From the IMG/VR virus record IMGVR_UViG_3300039106_000357, positions 33,314 through 67,715 of that record: 34,402 nt of DNA; one strand, 5' to 3'. Positions 1 to 8,641 of the stretch are shown here, piece by piece (the stretch's first letter is position 1; each line of letters opens with the position of its first letter). Position numbers and translations under genes: made by a program. The stretch is from a virus. The notes beneath the pieces were generated by a model. The model ran no database searches, was not told the origin of the DNA, and worked only from the letters and a program-made list of their open reading frames with translations.

Positions 1-25
1 GGTCAACGTTATAGAATAGAACAGC

Positions 26-337
26 ATGGCCAATACAGATTCAAAGATTCGAAATAAAATTGCGGTTAGAACAAACATTTCCGAACCCAATCAGTTTCGT
101 GTAATTTTCCTAAATGACGCAGTCACCACAGCAGAGTTTGTTGCTGAGGTGCTCATGCTGAATTTCAATTACAATCAGACTCGTGCGATTGAAATTACCA
201 AAACAATTGACGCAGAAGGTTCAGCAGTAGTTGCAGTGCTACCTTATGAAATTGCTGAGCAGAAGGGCGTGGAAGTGACCATGCTGGCTCGCAACAACGG
301 TTTCCCACTTCAGGTGAAACTGGAAGAAAACGTCTAG
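26..337 (+). CDS. clpS: ClpS-like adaptor of the Clp protease (N-degron adaptor homologue)
   Basis: 103 residues that align along their whole length with ClpS, the adaptor that delivers N-degron substrates to ClpAP. Visible landmarks are the strand F24-R-V-I-F-L-N30-D31, the E37-F-V segment, and E75-I-A-E-Q-K80. The last corresponds to E79 and K84 of E. coli ClpS, on the face that contacts ClpA. By comparison with E. coli ClpS recalled from memory, the substrate pocket is altered: D36 becomes A32, the gatekeeper M40 becomes A36, and the pocket H66 becomes D62. The fold and ClpA docking may be kept while N-degron recognition is lost or changed. It is the first gene in the window, 45 bp before an exonuclease gene, so its own promoter is mostly outside. 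Possible roles are redirecting the host Clp protease or blocking its normal adaptor. Family assignment is firm; the function is inferred. Confidence 0.85.
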   Translation: MANTDSKIRNKIAVRTNISEPNQFRVIFLNDAVTTAEFVAEVLMLNFNYNQTRAIEITKTIDAEGSAVVAVLPYEIAEQKGVEVTMLARNNGFPLQVKLEENV

Positions 338-363
338 ACATATATAAAATTTTCAACTACAAT
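335..363 (+). promoter_or_regulatory. Candidate sigma70-type promoter
   Basis: TAGACA at 335-340 and TACAAT at 358-363 are separated by exactly 17 bp in the short gap between the ClpS-like gene and the exonuclease gene. The region is AT-rich. A ribosome-binding site (AGGAG, about 372-376) follows before the ATG at 383. It would serve the exonuclease and GMP reductase genes. The -35 box is imperfect, so this is moderate evidence. Confidence 0.5.
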
Positions 364-382
364 ATATTCTAGGAGAATATCT

Positions 383-919
383 ATGGCTTTACATGTAATG
401 ATCGACTTGGAAACTCTGTCAGTTCGACCTGATGCAGTTATCCTGACACTGGGTGCAGTCAAGTTCGACCCGTTTGAAGACACACTGGGCGAAGAACTGG
501 CACTGAAATTTGACATTGATGGACAGACTGCAATGGGCCGTCACATCGATGAAGACACACTACGCTGGTGGGGTGAGCAAACACCCGAAGCACAAGAAGA
601 AGCATTTAGTACTGAAGGCCGTCTCACAGTGGATGCGGCCATGGATCAGTTCCACAAATTTGTCTGGCAGAGTGGCCCAGTCTGGAGTCATGGTAGTGTG
701 TTCGACATTATCATACTGGAAAACTTGTACACTCAATTGGGCCGCGCCAAGGCCTGGGAGTTCTGGAGTGTACGTGACACTCGCACCATGTTTGATCTAG
801 GTGTAGATCCAGAAATGCCCAAAGTGACAGCTCACAGAGCTCTTGATGACGCCAAAGCACAGGCCATTGCCGTGCAGAACGTCTATCGTAAATTAGGAAT
901 CAAACGTGCGAATCGTTAA
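383..919 (+). CDS. DEDD-family 3'-5' exonuclease (DexA / Rv2179c-like)
   Basis: 178 residues. The N-terminus M-I-D8-L-E10-T carries the DxE of motif Exo I. H-G-S-V-F-D near residue 108 supplies the middle aspartate, and H-R-A-L-D-D-A-K-A near residue 151 gives the H-x4-D of Exo III. This matches the DnaQ-like exonucleases represented by T4 DexA and mycobacterial Rv2179c, which degrade nucleic acid 3' to 5' with two metal ions. T4-like phages use such enzymes in host-nucleic-acid breakdown or RNA turnover; whether DNA or RNA is the substrate here cannot be read. The ATG follows AGGAG at good spacing. The 3' end overlaps the start of the GMP reductase gene by 14 bp, so the two are probably co-translated. 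Confidence 0.85.
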   Translation: MALHVMIDLETLSVRPDAVILTLGAVKFDPFEDTLGEELALKFDIDGQTAMGRHIDEDTLRWWGEQTPEAQEEAFSTEGRLTVDAAMDQFHKFVWQSGPVWSHGSVFDIIILENLYTQLGRAKAWEFWSVRDTRTMFDLGVDPEMPKVTAHRALDDAKAQAIAVQNVYRKLGIKRANR

Positions 920-2030
920 TGATGTGAAATTGGATTACAGCGATGTGTTGTTCGTGCCCAAGCGCAGTGAGCTCAGCAGTCGCAAAGAAGTGGATCTAAA
1001 TCGAACATATAAGTTCAAACATAGCGGAACGGAATGGACTGGCGTTCCCATCATGGCCGCTAATATGGACGGCGTGGGCACTTTGCACATGGCAAATTCC
1101 CTGTACCAACATAGAATGTTCACCTGTTTAATTAAAAATGTTGACACGGCATTTTTAGAACCAACGATCCAGGAAATAGGTGGTAATTACTTCGCTGTCA
1201 GCACAGGCACAAGCGAACGAGATCTTAATAGACTATGTGCTATTCTAGATTTACACAAACAGATACAGTTTGTTTGCATCGATGTGGCCAACGGTTACAG
1301 TGAACGTTTTGGTGACTTTGTTGCCAAAGTCCGTGCAGAGTTTCCCAACGTCACCATCATTGCAGGCAACGTGGTAACTGCGGACATGACACAGGAACTT
1401 ATCCTGAGAGGAGCGGACATTGTCAAAGTTGGAATCGGACCGGGATCGGTATGCACGACTAGGATACAAACTGGGGTTGGCTACCCGCAACTTTCTGCAG
1501 TTATTGAGTGCGCTGATGCGGCACATGGCCTCGGTGCCCATATTATTGCTGATGGCGGCTGCACTTGCCCAGGTGATGTGGCTAAAGCATTTGGTGCTGG
1601 TGCCGACTTTGTCATGCTGGGTGGCATGCTAGCAGGACACGATGAAGGTGGTGGTGATATAATTACCAAACTGATCGAGACCGACGAATTGCAAGCACGC
1701 CAACGCACTCTACCTGATGGACAAACCGAGTGGACCTGGACCGGCAATAAAGTTCAAGAGCAGAAGTTTGTTCAGTTTTATGGCATGAGTAGTGACACTG
1801 CCATGGAAAAACATCATGGTGGTGTGGCACCCTATCGCAGTAGCGAAGGTCGCACTGTCACTGTGCCCTATCGTGGTGCAGTGGATGACACTGTGTTGAA
1901 CATTCTGGGTGGATTGCGTAGCACTTGCACATACGTGGGCGCACGTAACCTAAAACAATTGAGCAAATGTACAACCTTTGTGCAAGTCAATCGCCAGGTT
2001 AATACAGTATATGCAGGAGGAAACAACTGA
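906..2030 (+). CDS. guaC: GMP reductase / IMP dehydrogenase family enzyme
   Basis: 374 residues starting at GTG 906, inside the end of the exonuclease gene. It is a TIM-barrel IMPDH/GMPR protein: the catalytic loop G-P-G-S-V-C183-T-T-R holds the nucleophilic cysteine, N-M-D-G lies near residue 53, and the phosphate-binding I-I-A-D-G-G-C and G-A-D-F-V-M-L-G-G segments are in order. There is no CBS insertion, and the length is close to bacterial GuaC (about 347) rather than IMPDH. GMP reductase converts GMP to IMP with NADPH and so feeds purine interconversion. For a phage this would help turn host RNA or DNA guanylate into adenine nucleotides. The stop overlaps the next ATG by one base (TGATG), which suggests coupling. 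Assignment to GMPR rather than IMPDH rests on length and overall resemblance. Confidence 0.85.
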   Translation: MRIVNDVKLDYSDVLFVPKRSELSSRKEVDLNRTYKFKHSGTEWTGVPIMAANMDGVGTLHMANSLYQHRMFTCLIKNVDTAFLEPTIQEIGGNYFAVSTGTSERDLNRLCAILDLHKQIQFVCIDVANGYSERFGDFVAKVRAEFPNVTIIAGNVVTADMTQELILRGADIVKVGIGPGSVCTTRIQTGVGYPQLSAVIECADAAHGLGAHIIADGGCTCPGDVAKAFGAGADFVMLGGMLAGHDEGGGDIITKLIETDELQARQRTLPDGQTEWTWTGNKVQEQKFVQFYGMSSDTAMEKHHGGVAPYRSSEGRTVTVPYRGAVDDTVLNILGGLRSTCTYVGARNLKQLSKCTTFVQVNRQVNTVYAGGNN

Positions 2031-2377
2031 TGAATATTATATTTGGAAGACACAATGCTGAAAAGCTCAAGGACAAGCACATTGTTCTAGAGCTGGAAGA
2101 TTTTGATGTGGAAAATGCCCAGGGCGTAATTGAACGTATGCCAGCATTCTGCGTGGTGCCAGCCAGTATGGCCACTATCCCTGAACTGGCCAACATGCCT
2201 GACTATGTCAAGATGCATGAAGATCTAATTGAGTCACTTAAGAAAGATGACTGGAACTTTGTGCGTCAGGCTATTCCACATCTGCGTGACCGTTTTGCTG
2301 GTGAAATGCGCTCGTTCTATGATGAGATTGCCAGCCGCGACCCTGAACTTAAAGAGGCAACTGATGAATCCAACTGA
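2030..2377 (+). CDS. Conserved hypothetical phage protein
   Basis: 115 residues, mostly polar, starting M-N-I-I-F-G-R. No transmembrane segment or catalytic motif is visible. The second half is helix-prone and acidic, with many E, D and R residues. I believe proteins of this type occur in T4-like marine phages, but I do not know a function. The start codon overlaps the guaC stop, and a good ribosome-binding site (AGGAGG, 2015-2020) precedes it. The gene overlaps the next small gene by 14 bp, so it sits in the guaC operon and probably shares its timing. Confidence 0.7.
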   Translation: MNIIFGRHNAEKLKDKHIVLELEDFDVENAQGVIERMPAFCVVPASMATIPELANMPDYVKMHEDLIESLKKDDWNFVRQAIPHLRDRFAGEMRSFYDEIASRDPELKEATDESN

Positions 2378-2591
2378 CGTAAAACACCTGTTAATCACTG
2401 TAATCATAGTAGTGGGACTGTTATTTGCCAGCCTAATGGGATACATGATTCGTAAAAGCGAACTGGAACACCAGATAATACAGAGTGCAGTAGAACGCAA
2501 TGGTGATTCCATCGCCACAGCCTGTGCAATTAATGTAAAAGAGAAAAACGAGTTTTGTGAAAAGTTTCTTATACTTAAATTGCAAAAATAA
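2364..2591 (+). CDS. Small single-pass membrane protein
   Basis: 75 residues from ATG 2364. This start was chosen because an AAAGAGG ribosome-binding site lies about 7 bp upstream and because the longer reading frame would run deep into the previous gene. Residues 8-29 form one hydrophobic segment (L-L-I-T-V-I-I-V-V-G-L-L-F...). They are followed by a charged, helix-prone tail with two cysteines. Topology and role are unknown. It is the last gene of this operon, and a strong hairpin terminator follows within 20 bp. Confidence 0.65.
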   Translation: MNPTDVKHLLITVIIVVGLLFASLMGYMIRKSELEHQIIQSAVERNGDSIATACAINVKEKNEFCEKFLILKLQK

Positions 2592-2610
2592 CAACTGTTT
2601 GCCCTAACGC

Positions 2611-2637
2611 AAAAAACCTGCATTTAGCAGGTTTTTT
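2611..2637 (+). terminator. Rho-independent terminator
   Basis: AAAAAACCTGC, a 5-base ATTTA loop, and GCAGGTTTTTT form a perfect 11-bp hairpin with a U-tract on the plus strand. The A-tract on the other side makes it potentially bidirectional. It separates the guaC operon from the curli block. Confidence 0.85.
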
Positions 2638-2711
2638 CATGACTGATTTAGTGAGCTTTTAATGAACAGCACAAACACAGTAAATAAAAGTGCAGGAGCC
2701 TAGAGTGAAAA

Positions 2712-3170
2712 ATGAAAACTATAATAAAAAACTCTGCACACAGCATAATTCTGTGTGTTTTATCTGCGCCGTTACAAGCGGCGCCTATAGCTGACTATTC
2801 TTTTAAAAGCCCATCATTTAATGGTGCAGGCTATAGTAGTCATGTGTTAACCATCGAAAATCAAGAAGCTACACGTAAGAAAGCTCTTGAAGACAAGATA
2901 CAAGCCGCACTAGACAAGGCTGCATCTGATGCTAAGAACACCAACCTTTCCAAATTTTTAAACAACCTGGAATCGCGTATCTATGCACAGATCAGTCAGA
3001 ATCTAGCCACAGCCATGTTTGCCAATGGTGGTACCACTAGTGGTACATTGAACTTTGAGGGCAACACTATATTCTGGTCCAAAGACAGCAGTAACGTTTA
3101 CCTAACTGTGACAGACACAGTGGGCAACCAGACACAAGTAACAATTCCACTGGGTCAGTTCCAGTTCTAA
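2712..3170 (+). CDS. csgF: CsgF-like curli assembly factor
   Basis: 152 residues with a Sec signal peptide (about 1-24, ending P-L-Q-A-A). The mature start has Y-S-F-K-S-P-S-F-N-G, the N-terminal F-x-x-P-x-F-G-G-like segment by which CsgF plugs into the CsgG pore. The C-terminal strand region V-Y-L-T-V-T-D-T also resembles CsgF. In E. coli, CsgF sits on the outer face of CsgG, narrows the channel and anchors the nucleator at the cell surface. Here it is directly followed by csgG, with a 4-bp gap. The ATG is the first in frame after a stop at 2706-2708. The nearest purine-rich site (GCAGGAG) is about 14 bases upstream, a long spacing that may mean weak initiation. CsgF/CsgG pairs are known in some marine phages; the curlin partners downstream make this copy more complete. 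Confidence 0.8.
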   Translation: MKTIIKNSAHSIILCVLSAPLQAAPIADYSFKSPSFNGAGYSSHVLTIENQEATRKKALEDKIQAALDKAASDAKNTNLSKFLNNLESRIYAQISQNLATAMFANGGTTSGTLNFEGNTIFWSKDSSNVYLTVTDTVGNQTQVTIPLGQFQF

Positions 3171-3174
3171 TGCC

Positions 3175-4113
3175 ATGAAAAAAACAATAATAACATTAGC
3201 ACTATTAAGTCTATTAACTGGTTGCGCCATCAACCAGAAGGGCGGCTTCGAGTACAGACCCGAAGTTGCTGAAAACAAACTGCAAAAAGAGTTTGATGCA
3301 GTTCCGCCACCCGAGGGCAAAAAGCTCACAGTGGCAGTCTACAGTTTCCAGGACAAAACAGGACAACGCCGACCAGTTGCCAACATTGCCAGCTTGAGTA
3401 CAGCAGTTACTCAGGGTGGTGAAACATTCCTAATCAAGGCCCTGCAGGATGTGGGCAAAGGACAATGGTTTGATGTTGTGGAACGTGTGGGCATTGACAA
3501 CCTAACCAAAGAACGACTGATCATTCGCCAGATGCGTGAAGCATATGAAGGTGCGGGTGCCAAACCACTGATGCCCATGCAGTTTGCTGGCATCATCATG
3601 GAGGGTGGTATCATTGGTTACGACAGCAGTACAGAATCAGGCGGTGCTGCTCACAGATTCTTGGGTATTGGTAAACAGACACAATACAGTAAAGACATAG
3701 TGACCGTCAGCCTACGTGCTGTCAGTGTCAACACAGGCAAGGTTTTAGCCACTGTGGCAATTACCAAAACTGTGTACAGTACAGCAGACAGTATTGCAGT
3801 TCTTCGTTTCCTGAACAACGGAACAGAAGCATTTGAGGCAGAGACAGGATTAACCATCAACGAGCCAGGTACTCTGGCAGTCAAGGCCACGGTGGAAGCA
3901 GCCGTTGTGGAATTGATCAAAGAAGGTGAGCGCAAGGGAATATGGGGTTATAAAGTCGGCGCTCTGCAAATTCAGGAGAAACAAGATGAGTTGGTTCAGA
4001 AGAACACGAACAGCCAAGAACCCACCCAAGCTGCGTCCTCACCGACACAGTCCAATGGCACTGGAGATGCAGGAACGGTCCAAAGAACTGGGACCAAAGA
4101 AGAAAAACAATAA
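3175..4113 (+). CDS. csgG: CsgG-like curli secretion channel lipoprotein
   Basis: 312 residues. The lipobox L-L-T-G-C puts the acylated cysteine at residue 17. The body follows CsgG: L-T-V-A-V-Y-S-F-Q-D-K-T-G-Q, then W-F-D-V-V-E-R, then the transmembrane hairpin region around the G-G-I-I-G-Y-D-S stretch, and a segment with V-S-V-N-T-G-K-V-L. CsgG forms a nonameric outer-membrane pore for unfolded curli subunits. Compared with E. coli CsgG it has an added C-terminal tail of about 45 residues, rich in Q, N, T, S and E. No clear ribosome-binding site precedes ATG 3175, so translation probably depends on coupling to csgF 4 bp upstream. In phages such a pore could export fibres or act in lysis; curlin genes just downstream favour export. 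Confidence 0.88.
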   Translation: MKKTIITLALLSLLTGCAINQKGGFEYRPEVAENKLQKEFDAVPPPEGKKLTVAVYSFQDKTGQRRPVANIASLSTAVTQGGETFLIKALQDVGKGQWFDVVERVGIDNLTKERLIIRQMREAYEGAGAKPLMPMQFAGIIMEGGIIGYDSSTESGGAAHRFLGIGKQTQYSKDIVTVSLRAVSVNTGKVLATVAITKTVYSTADSIAVLRFLNNGTEAFEAETGLTINEPGTLAVKATVEAAVVELIKEGERKGIWGYKVGALQIQEKQDELVQKNTNSQEPTQAASSPTQSNGTGDAGTVQRTGTKEEKQ

Positions 4114-4159
4114 TAAAAAGGAAGAGGCACAATAAATGTGCCCTGGAGGAGACAGTATC

Positions 4160-4945
4160 ATGAAAATAAAAACAATAAAATTGCTACTAATTCTTGGGTT
4201 TAGTGCTCAGCTTGCCTGGGCAGATGACAACAGCATCTATCTAAACCAGGCTGGAGATAATGCCACTATCACTATGTTGCAGGAGGGCGCGGGCAACCGT
4301 ATCCGTGCTATTCAGAGCATAGGCAACACTGGTAATACTGTGCCCAGTAATATCATTGGTGATGCCATCTCTGTTGACGTACAACAGATTGGTAGCGGCA
4401 ACATACTTAACCTGGGTGTTAACACCACGACTGCCAACGGCTCAAGTCCATCTAGTGTGTTCTATCGAGTCACTGGTAGTAATGCTGTGGGTACTATCAA
4501 CATCAACAATGCTGGAACTGGTATCGCAGCCAGCCAGGCATTGCACATTGACCAGACTGGCAACGGCGCCATTGCCACTGTCAGTATGCTGGGTACAGAC
4601 AACAGTCTAACAGTAACACAAGCTGGTGGTAACAATAATAAAATATTTGCCATACTTAATGCCAGCCAGGTCACAGCCATTGTGAACCAGACTGGTGGTG
4701 GCGGTAACGAAACCACACTGAACCTGACTGGTGACAAAGGGTATGTGGATGTGACAACAGTGGGTGCTACTAACATCACCAGTATCACACAGAGTGGTGG
4801 TGGGGCGAGTGGACACTATGCCAAATTGGACATCACTGGTTCCAGCAACAACACCACAATCAGTCAGAGTGGCACTATTGATACCACTGTGAACATCAAG
4901 AGTGTTGGAAGTGGTAACACATTCAACATAACCACTCGCAACTAA
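4160..4945 (+). CDS. Curlin-repeat secreted amyloid-type protein (CsgA/CsgB-like)
   Basis: 261 residues from ATG 4160, chosen because GGAGGAG lies 7-8 bases upstream and a Sec signal peptide (K-I-K-T-I-K-L-L-L-I-L-G..., ending A-W-A) begins there. The mature part consists of imperfect repeats of about 20-25 residues with the curlin pattern N-x-x-x-I-x-Q-x-G-x-x-N, for example S-I-Y-L-N-Q-A-G-D-N and L-T-V-T-Q-A-G-G-N-N. It is rich in N, G, T, S, Q and I, and almost free of Cys and Lys. Curlins fold into beta-solenoid amyloid after passing CsgG. The gene follows csgF and csgG on the same strand, so its product is the obvious cargo. Whether it is the major fibre or a nucleator cannot be told. 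Confidence 0.85.
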   Translation: MKIKTIKLLLILGFSAQLAWADDNSIYLNQAGDNATITMLQEGAGNRIRAIQSIGNTGNTVPSNIIGDAISVDVQQIGSGNILNLGVNTTTANGSSPSSVFYRVTGSNAVGTININNAGTGIAASQALHIDQTGNGAIATVSMLGTDNSLTVTQAGGNNNKIFAILNASQVTAIVNQTGGGGNETTLNLTGDKGYVDVTTVGATNITSITQSGGGASGHYAKLDITGSSNNTTISQSGTIDTTVNIKSVGSGNTFNITTRN

Positions 4946-4957
4946 TAGGAGTGAACG

Positions 4958-6070
4958 GTGAAACTATGGCCAGCTCTTGCATTTATCGGATGCTTGATAT
5001 TTGATGCGTATGCCGCAGTTGGTCAAGTTACCGAGCAGTTGAATGCACCCCCAAATATCACTAGGCAAAATAAAAATCTACCTGGCCCCAAAGGCACCGG
5101 CGTGGAAATGCAGGACGCTATCAAAACTGGCCAGGGCAAAGTTGGTATCACTTTTGAAGATGATACTCGAGTACAGATAACCGAAAACAGTAAACTGGTT
5201 ATTGACGACTTTGTCTACGACCCCAAAAGCAAATCGGGCAACAAACTGGCAGTAAAAATGGCCATGGGCACAATACGTTATGCCAGTGGTCAGATTGCCA
5301 AGAACAGTCCACAGAGTGTGGCAGTGACCACACCATCAGCCACCATTGGTGTGCGTGGTACTGACTTTACTGCCACTATTGAGGAACTGGGTGAGAGTAC
5401 TATTATTCTGTTGCCCAGTTGCCCACGTGACAAGCCACATCGTAACGTTAAGGATATTGAATCCAATTGTGTCACTGGCACAATTATAGTGGAAAGTGAT
5501 GCTGGTACTGTGATATTGAATCAGCCGTTCCAGGCCACTAGAGTTACCAGCAGAGCTGCCGTACCTATGAAGCCAGTGACACTGTCGCTGAGTGAAGATG
5601 CTATCAGCAACCTGCTGATTCTAAGTCCACCTAAAGAGATAGCTGAAGCAAATAAAACAGAAATAAAAATGCGTAATGCTCTGGATCGTGACTTTTTTGC
5701 ATTTAACGGACTGGACAATGCACTAGAAATGCAAATGAATTTATTCAACCAGGATCGCTTGGCTAGTCAGTTTCTAGAACAAGATTACCTGATTAATATT
5801 TTTTCTATATTAGACGGACAGAACGGTTTGAATGAGGATTTCCTTAAAGAAGTGGATACAGTGTTGCCTGACTACAAACGCAGTTCAGGCATTGTGGCAT
5901 TCAAAGATGATTTGATAGTGGAACTGTGTCGTGATGACGGCAGTAATATACAGTGTGTCACCACACCAAAGAATCAAAATAGTACCATATATCAGACACA
6001 ACGTAATCTGGAATTTAAAAACAGAGTAAATCAGGGAGGTAATACTATTATTACCTTGATACAACGATGA
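4958..6070 (+). CDS. FecR-domain secreted protein
   Basis: 370 residues starting at GTG 4958, with TAGGAG a few bases upstream. A signal peptide (about 1-19) is followed by a FecR domain at about residues 45-150. Its key parts are G-T-G-V-E-M-Q-D-A-I-K-T-G near the start, the V-Q-I-T-E-N-S-K-L-V-I strand, and the T-P-S-A-T-I-G-V-R-G-T-D-F signature. Classical FecR relays signals to an ECF sigma factor through an inner-membrane anchor; no sigma factor gene is visible here and no such anchor is seen after the signal. In bacterial genomes, secreted FecR-domain proteins often neighbour CHASE2-type cyclases, and one is encoded two genes downstream. The C-terminal 200 residues are unassigned. Its position between two curlin genes suggests a role at the cell surface or in sensing fibre export. 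Confidence 0.8.
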   Translation: MKLWPALAFIGCLIFDAYAAVGQVTEQLNAPPNITRQNKNLPGPKGTGVEMQDAIKTGQGKVGITFEDDTRVQITENSKLVIDDFVYDPKSKSGNKLAVKMAMGTIRYASGQIAKNSPQSVAVTTPSATIGVRGTDFTATIEELGESTIILLPSCPRDKPHRNVKDIESNCVTGTIIVESDAGTVILNQPFQATRVTSRAAVPMKPVTLSLSEDAISNLLILSPPKEIAEANKTEIKMRNALDRDFFAFNGLDNALEMQMNLFNQDRLASQFLEQDYLINIFSILDGQNGLNEDFLKEVDTVLPDYKRSSGIVAFKDDLIVELCRDDGSNIQCVTTPKNQNSTIYQTQRNLEFKNRVNQGGNTIITLIQR

Positions 6071-8625
6071 TGCGACTACCCAGCCTAATATTTGCATTTG
6101 TCATGCTACTGCTATTCAGCTGTGCGGCAAAGGCTCAGACAGAATACAACGCCATTGCCACGGCTTACGTTACAACTACGATTAGCCAGAACGTGGTATT
6201 CGACAGCACAATGCAACAGGGCGGCACATTTACCATGAGTGTACTGGCGCACAACGGTGGTGGTCGTGCTGGGCAGAGCGATACTGCTAACGTAAAGATA
6301 CAATTCTATAATAGCAGTGGTGGATTAATAACTTCAGTAAACTCCACTAACTCTGCCAACCTACCAAATCCAAATGCGGTATGTGGTAACCCTTGTATTG
6401 ATACTAGTGTTCCTTGGACAACACTAACTATCAGTAAAACTTTAACTGCGGCTGAAGCATCACAAGTGGCCTATGCTACAGTTAGTATGTATGGTATTGA
6501 CGGAAGCTTCTGGGCGGGTGACTATGGTCCGTGGTATCGTGCTCCAACATTTCAGAAAGATGGCGGCGGCAACTTATTATACAACCCAGAGTTTGGTCCT
6601 TACAATGGCATAACAGCACAGGGCTGGACAAGTAGCCCAGGCTTTGGCGCTTGCCAAGGTGCGTGGGGCGGATCAAATGCATGTATTGTTAACAGCGATG
6701 GCGTACCAGGATCTAGCACAGTTGGTCTAGTTGCCAACGCCAACGGTGGCGGGCCAAGTGCTACTGGTGGAACAACTAGCGGCACAGCTGGTGGATATAA
6801 CAACACGATGTCAGTAACCAATGCTGGTACAGGCGCAACAGCAGGTGCGGCACCTGCGCCCACTCCCACAGTGACAGGCACAAGTGTAACCTATACAACA
6901 AGAACAGTGACCAGTGGCAACGTCACCACTGTATATCGCACACCTGTGACCACAACAACTTATAGTGATGGTACTAGTACAAGTACAAACGGAACTGAAG
7001 CACTATATCAGACTAGAACCACATCCACAGTGATAACTAACAAAATTGTGGGTAACACTCTTACCACTATCAGTACCCCTATTACCACAGTTAACACAGG
7101 TGGAGTAGTTACAGTTGAAGCCAATGGCACACCAGTCAGCGTGGATCAGACTGTACAACGTGGACTGAACTATCAGGTGTGGCGTTACGATTCCAAAACA
7201 TACAGTTGCGGCTGGCTGGGTTGTATCTGGGACTTGGGTCGTAGAACTCCTAGCACCAATATCGGTAGTTACGGCAATCCTGTGCGTACAGGCTTAACCA
7301 CCAATGGCATGTATCTGGCTACCAATGCACGATTGCCCAACGGCGACTCCAGTTGGGTGGGTTACAACGACAACACTGTTATCCGTTACACTGGTACAAT
7401 TACTATTCCAATCACAGCAGATCACCCTGCTGGTTCAGTGTACAGAATTTACTTCTACAACAACACAGACGATGGCTTTAAACTGTTGATCAACGGCACC
7501 ACAGTTATCAATCAGAACTCCACTGACACCTGGCAGAAACTGATTGGTTACACCAGCAATGGCTGGCTGGATGTGGTTGCAGGACAAACTTATAATCTAG
7601 AAGGCTGGTACTGGAACGTGCTGGGTGGTGTGGGTCACAGATTCTACTGGGACTACGGTGCTGGTGTACAGGGTGTGCCCAACTCGGCATTTACCACTGG
7701 CACAATCTCCACAGCAACTATTGATACCACAGGTGTATCATATACAGGTGGCGTGGTGGATGTGACAGGCGCAGTGGTTGCCATGTATCCCGACTATGTG
7801 ACCAACAACAGCGGCAGCAGTATCACAGTGGCTGACGGTGCTGGTTCCAGTGCAATCACTGACGATCAACAGGCTGCTATTAATGATGTGACCACAAGAA
7901 AAGCTGCCATGTCCGCTGGCAACCATGTGTATATTGAACAAGTGGGCGACAGCAACACCATCACAATATTACAAACCAGCAACAACAATGTGGTAAAAGG
8001 TGTGGGGCAGACTGCCGCACTGATTAGCGGAGACAGCAACAACATCACCATACGTCAGGGCAATCCAGCTGGCAACACTGCTGGACGAAATCTATTGGAA
8101 CTCAACCTAGTGGGAGATGCCAACACTCTCAATTTAAATCAAGCACAAACCACAACAGGAGGTTATAACACTGCTGACAGCAACGATCACTATCAGCTGA
8201 TAAACGTCACTGGCAGTAGAAATTCCGTTACTACTGAACAGACCAACATCAACAGCACACAAGTGGGCCACTTTATGGAAACCACTGTAAGTGGCAACGA
8301 CAACACGCTGGACTTGCGTCAGGCATCTGCTGGCAAGACCATGTTTGTGAATGTGAATGGCAACAGCAACTCAGCTACAGTACAACAAAAGGATCTGGGC
8401 AACCACTATCTGGATTTAAAAATGACTGGCAACGGCAACAATGCTATCATACTACAGGAGGGCAATGTGGGTCACAAGGCCACTGTGGACATGAGTCGTG
8501 GATCAGGCGGTGCCAACATGCTGGATCTAAGTCAGAGTTCCAGCACCAACCCGCTGAGTTTTTCAATACAACAGACCTGCAATCAGGCCAACTGTGGCAC
8601 AGTAGTGATAAGACAGACGCAGTAA
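6067..8625 (+). CDS. Large secreted protein with C-terminal curlin repeats
   Basis: 852 residues. The start overlaps the previous stop (ATGA); a second ATG at 6070 is an equal choice. A signal peptide (1-23) is followed by a beta-rich N-terminal part of about 230 residues. Then comes a Thr-rich linker (about 250-370) and a domain at about 400-555 that resembles the PA14/lectin-like fold: I-T-A-D-H-P-A-G-S-V-Y-R-I-Y-F, D-D-G-F-K-L-L-I-N-G-T, and a Y-N-L-E-G-W-Y-W strand. Residues about 615-852 are curlin-like repeats (V-Y-I-E-Q-V-G-D-S-N, I-T-I-R-Q-G-N). This looks like an adhesive or cap-like subunit whose tail could co-assemble with the 261-residue curlin and whose head could bind sugar or another surface. 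The domain calls come from pattern recognition only; the curlin repeats are the safest part. Confidence 0.75.
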   Translation: MMRLPSLIFAFVMLLLFSCAAKAQTEYNAIATAYVTTTISQNVVFDSTMQQGGTFTMSVLAHNGGGRAGQSDTANVKIQFYNSSGGLITSVNSTNSANLPNPNAVCGNPCIDTSVPWTTLTISKTLTAAEASQVAYATVSMYGIDGSFWAGDYGPWYRAPTFQKDGGGNLLYNPEFGPYNGITAQGWTSSPGFGACQGAWGGSNACIVNSDGVPGSSTVGLVANANGGGPSATGGTTSGTAGGYNNTMSVTNAGTGATAGAAPAPTPTVTGTSVTYTTRTVTSGNVTTVYRTPVTTTTYSDGTSTSTNGTEALYQTRTTSTVITNKIVGNTLTTISTPITTVNTGGVVTVEANGTPVSVDQTVQRGLNYQVWRYDSKTYSCGWLGCIWDLGRRTPSTNIGSYGNPVRTGLTTNGMYLATNARLPNGDSSWVGYNDNTVIRYTGTITIPITADHPAGSVYRIYFYNNTDDGFKLLINGTTVINQNSTDTWQKLIGYTSNGWLDVVAGQTYNLEGWYWNVLGGVGHRFYWDYGAGVQGVPNSAFTTGTISTATIDTTGVSYTGGVVDVTGAVVAMYPDYVTNNSGSSITVADGAGSSAITDDQQAAINDVTTRKAAMSAGNHVYIEQVGDSNTITILQTSNNNVVKGVGQTAALISGDSNNITIRQGNPAGNTAGRNLLELNLVGDANTLNLNQAQTTTGGYNTADSNDHYQLINVTGSRNSVTTEQTNINSTQVGHFMETTVSGNDNTLDLRQASAGKTMFVNVNGNSNSATVQQKDLGNHYLDLKMTGNGNNAIILQEGNVGHKATVDMSRGSGGANMLDLSQSSSTNPLSFSIQQTCNQANCGTVVIRQTQ

Positions 8626-8641
8626 TAGTAGCACATTACTG

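Noticed and set aside
2660-2700. Late promoter before csgF (GTAAATAA)
   Set aside because: Lacks the ATAAATA core; no matching -10/-35 pair at good spacing could be defined either, so the csgF promoter is unresolved.
3175-4113. CsgG as proof that the window is bacterial chromosome or prophage
   Set aside because: Surrounding gene density, late promoter cores and M-R cluster favour a lytic T4-like phage; no integrase, tRNA attachment site or host housekeeping operon is seen.
3926-4135. Basic 69-residue ORF over the csgG 3' end
   Set aside because: Out-of-frame with csgG and caused by its AC/AG-rich tail; no ribosome-binding site, and it ends at the linker before the curlin gene.
4462-4788. 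Long minus-strand ORF opposite the curlin gene (108 residues)
   Set aside because: Antisense reading of a low-complexity repeat gene; hydrophobic text arises from the Asn/Thr/Gly repeats, with no ribosome-binding site and no independent start context.
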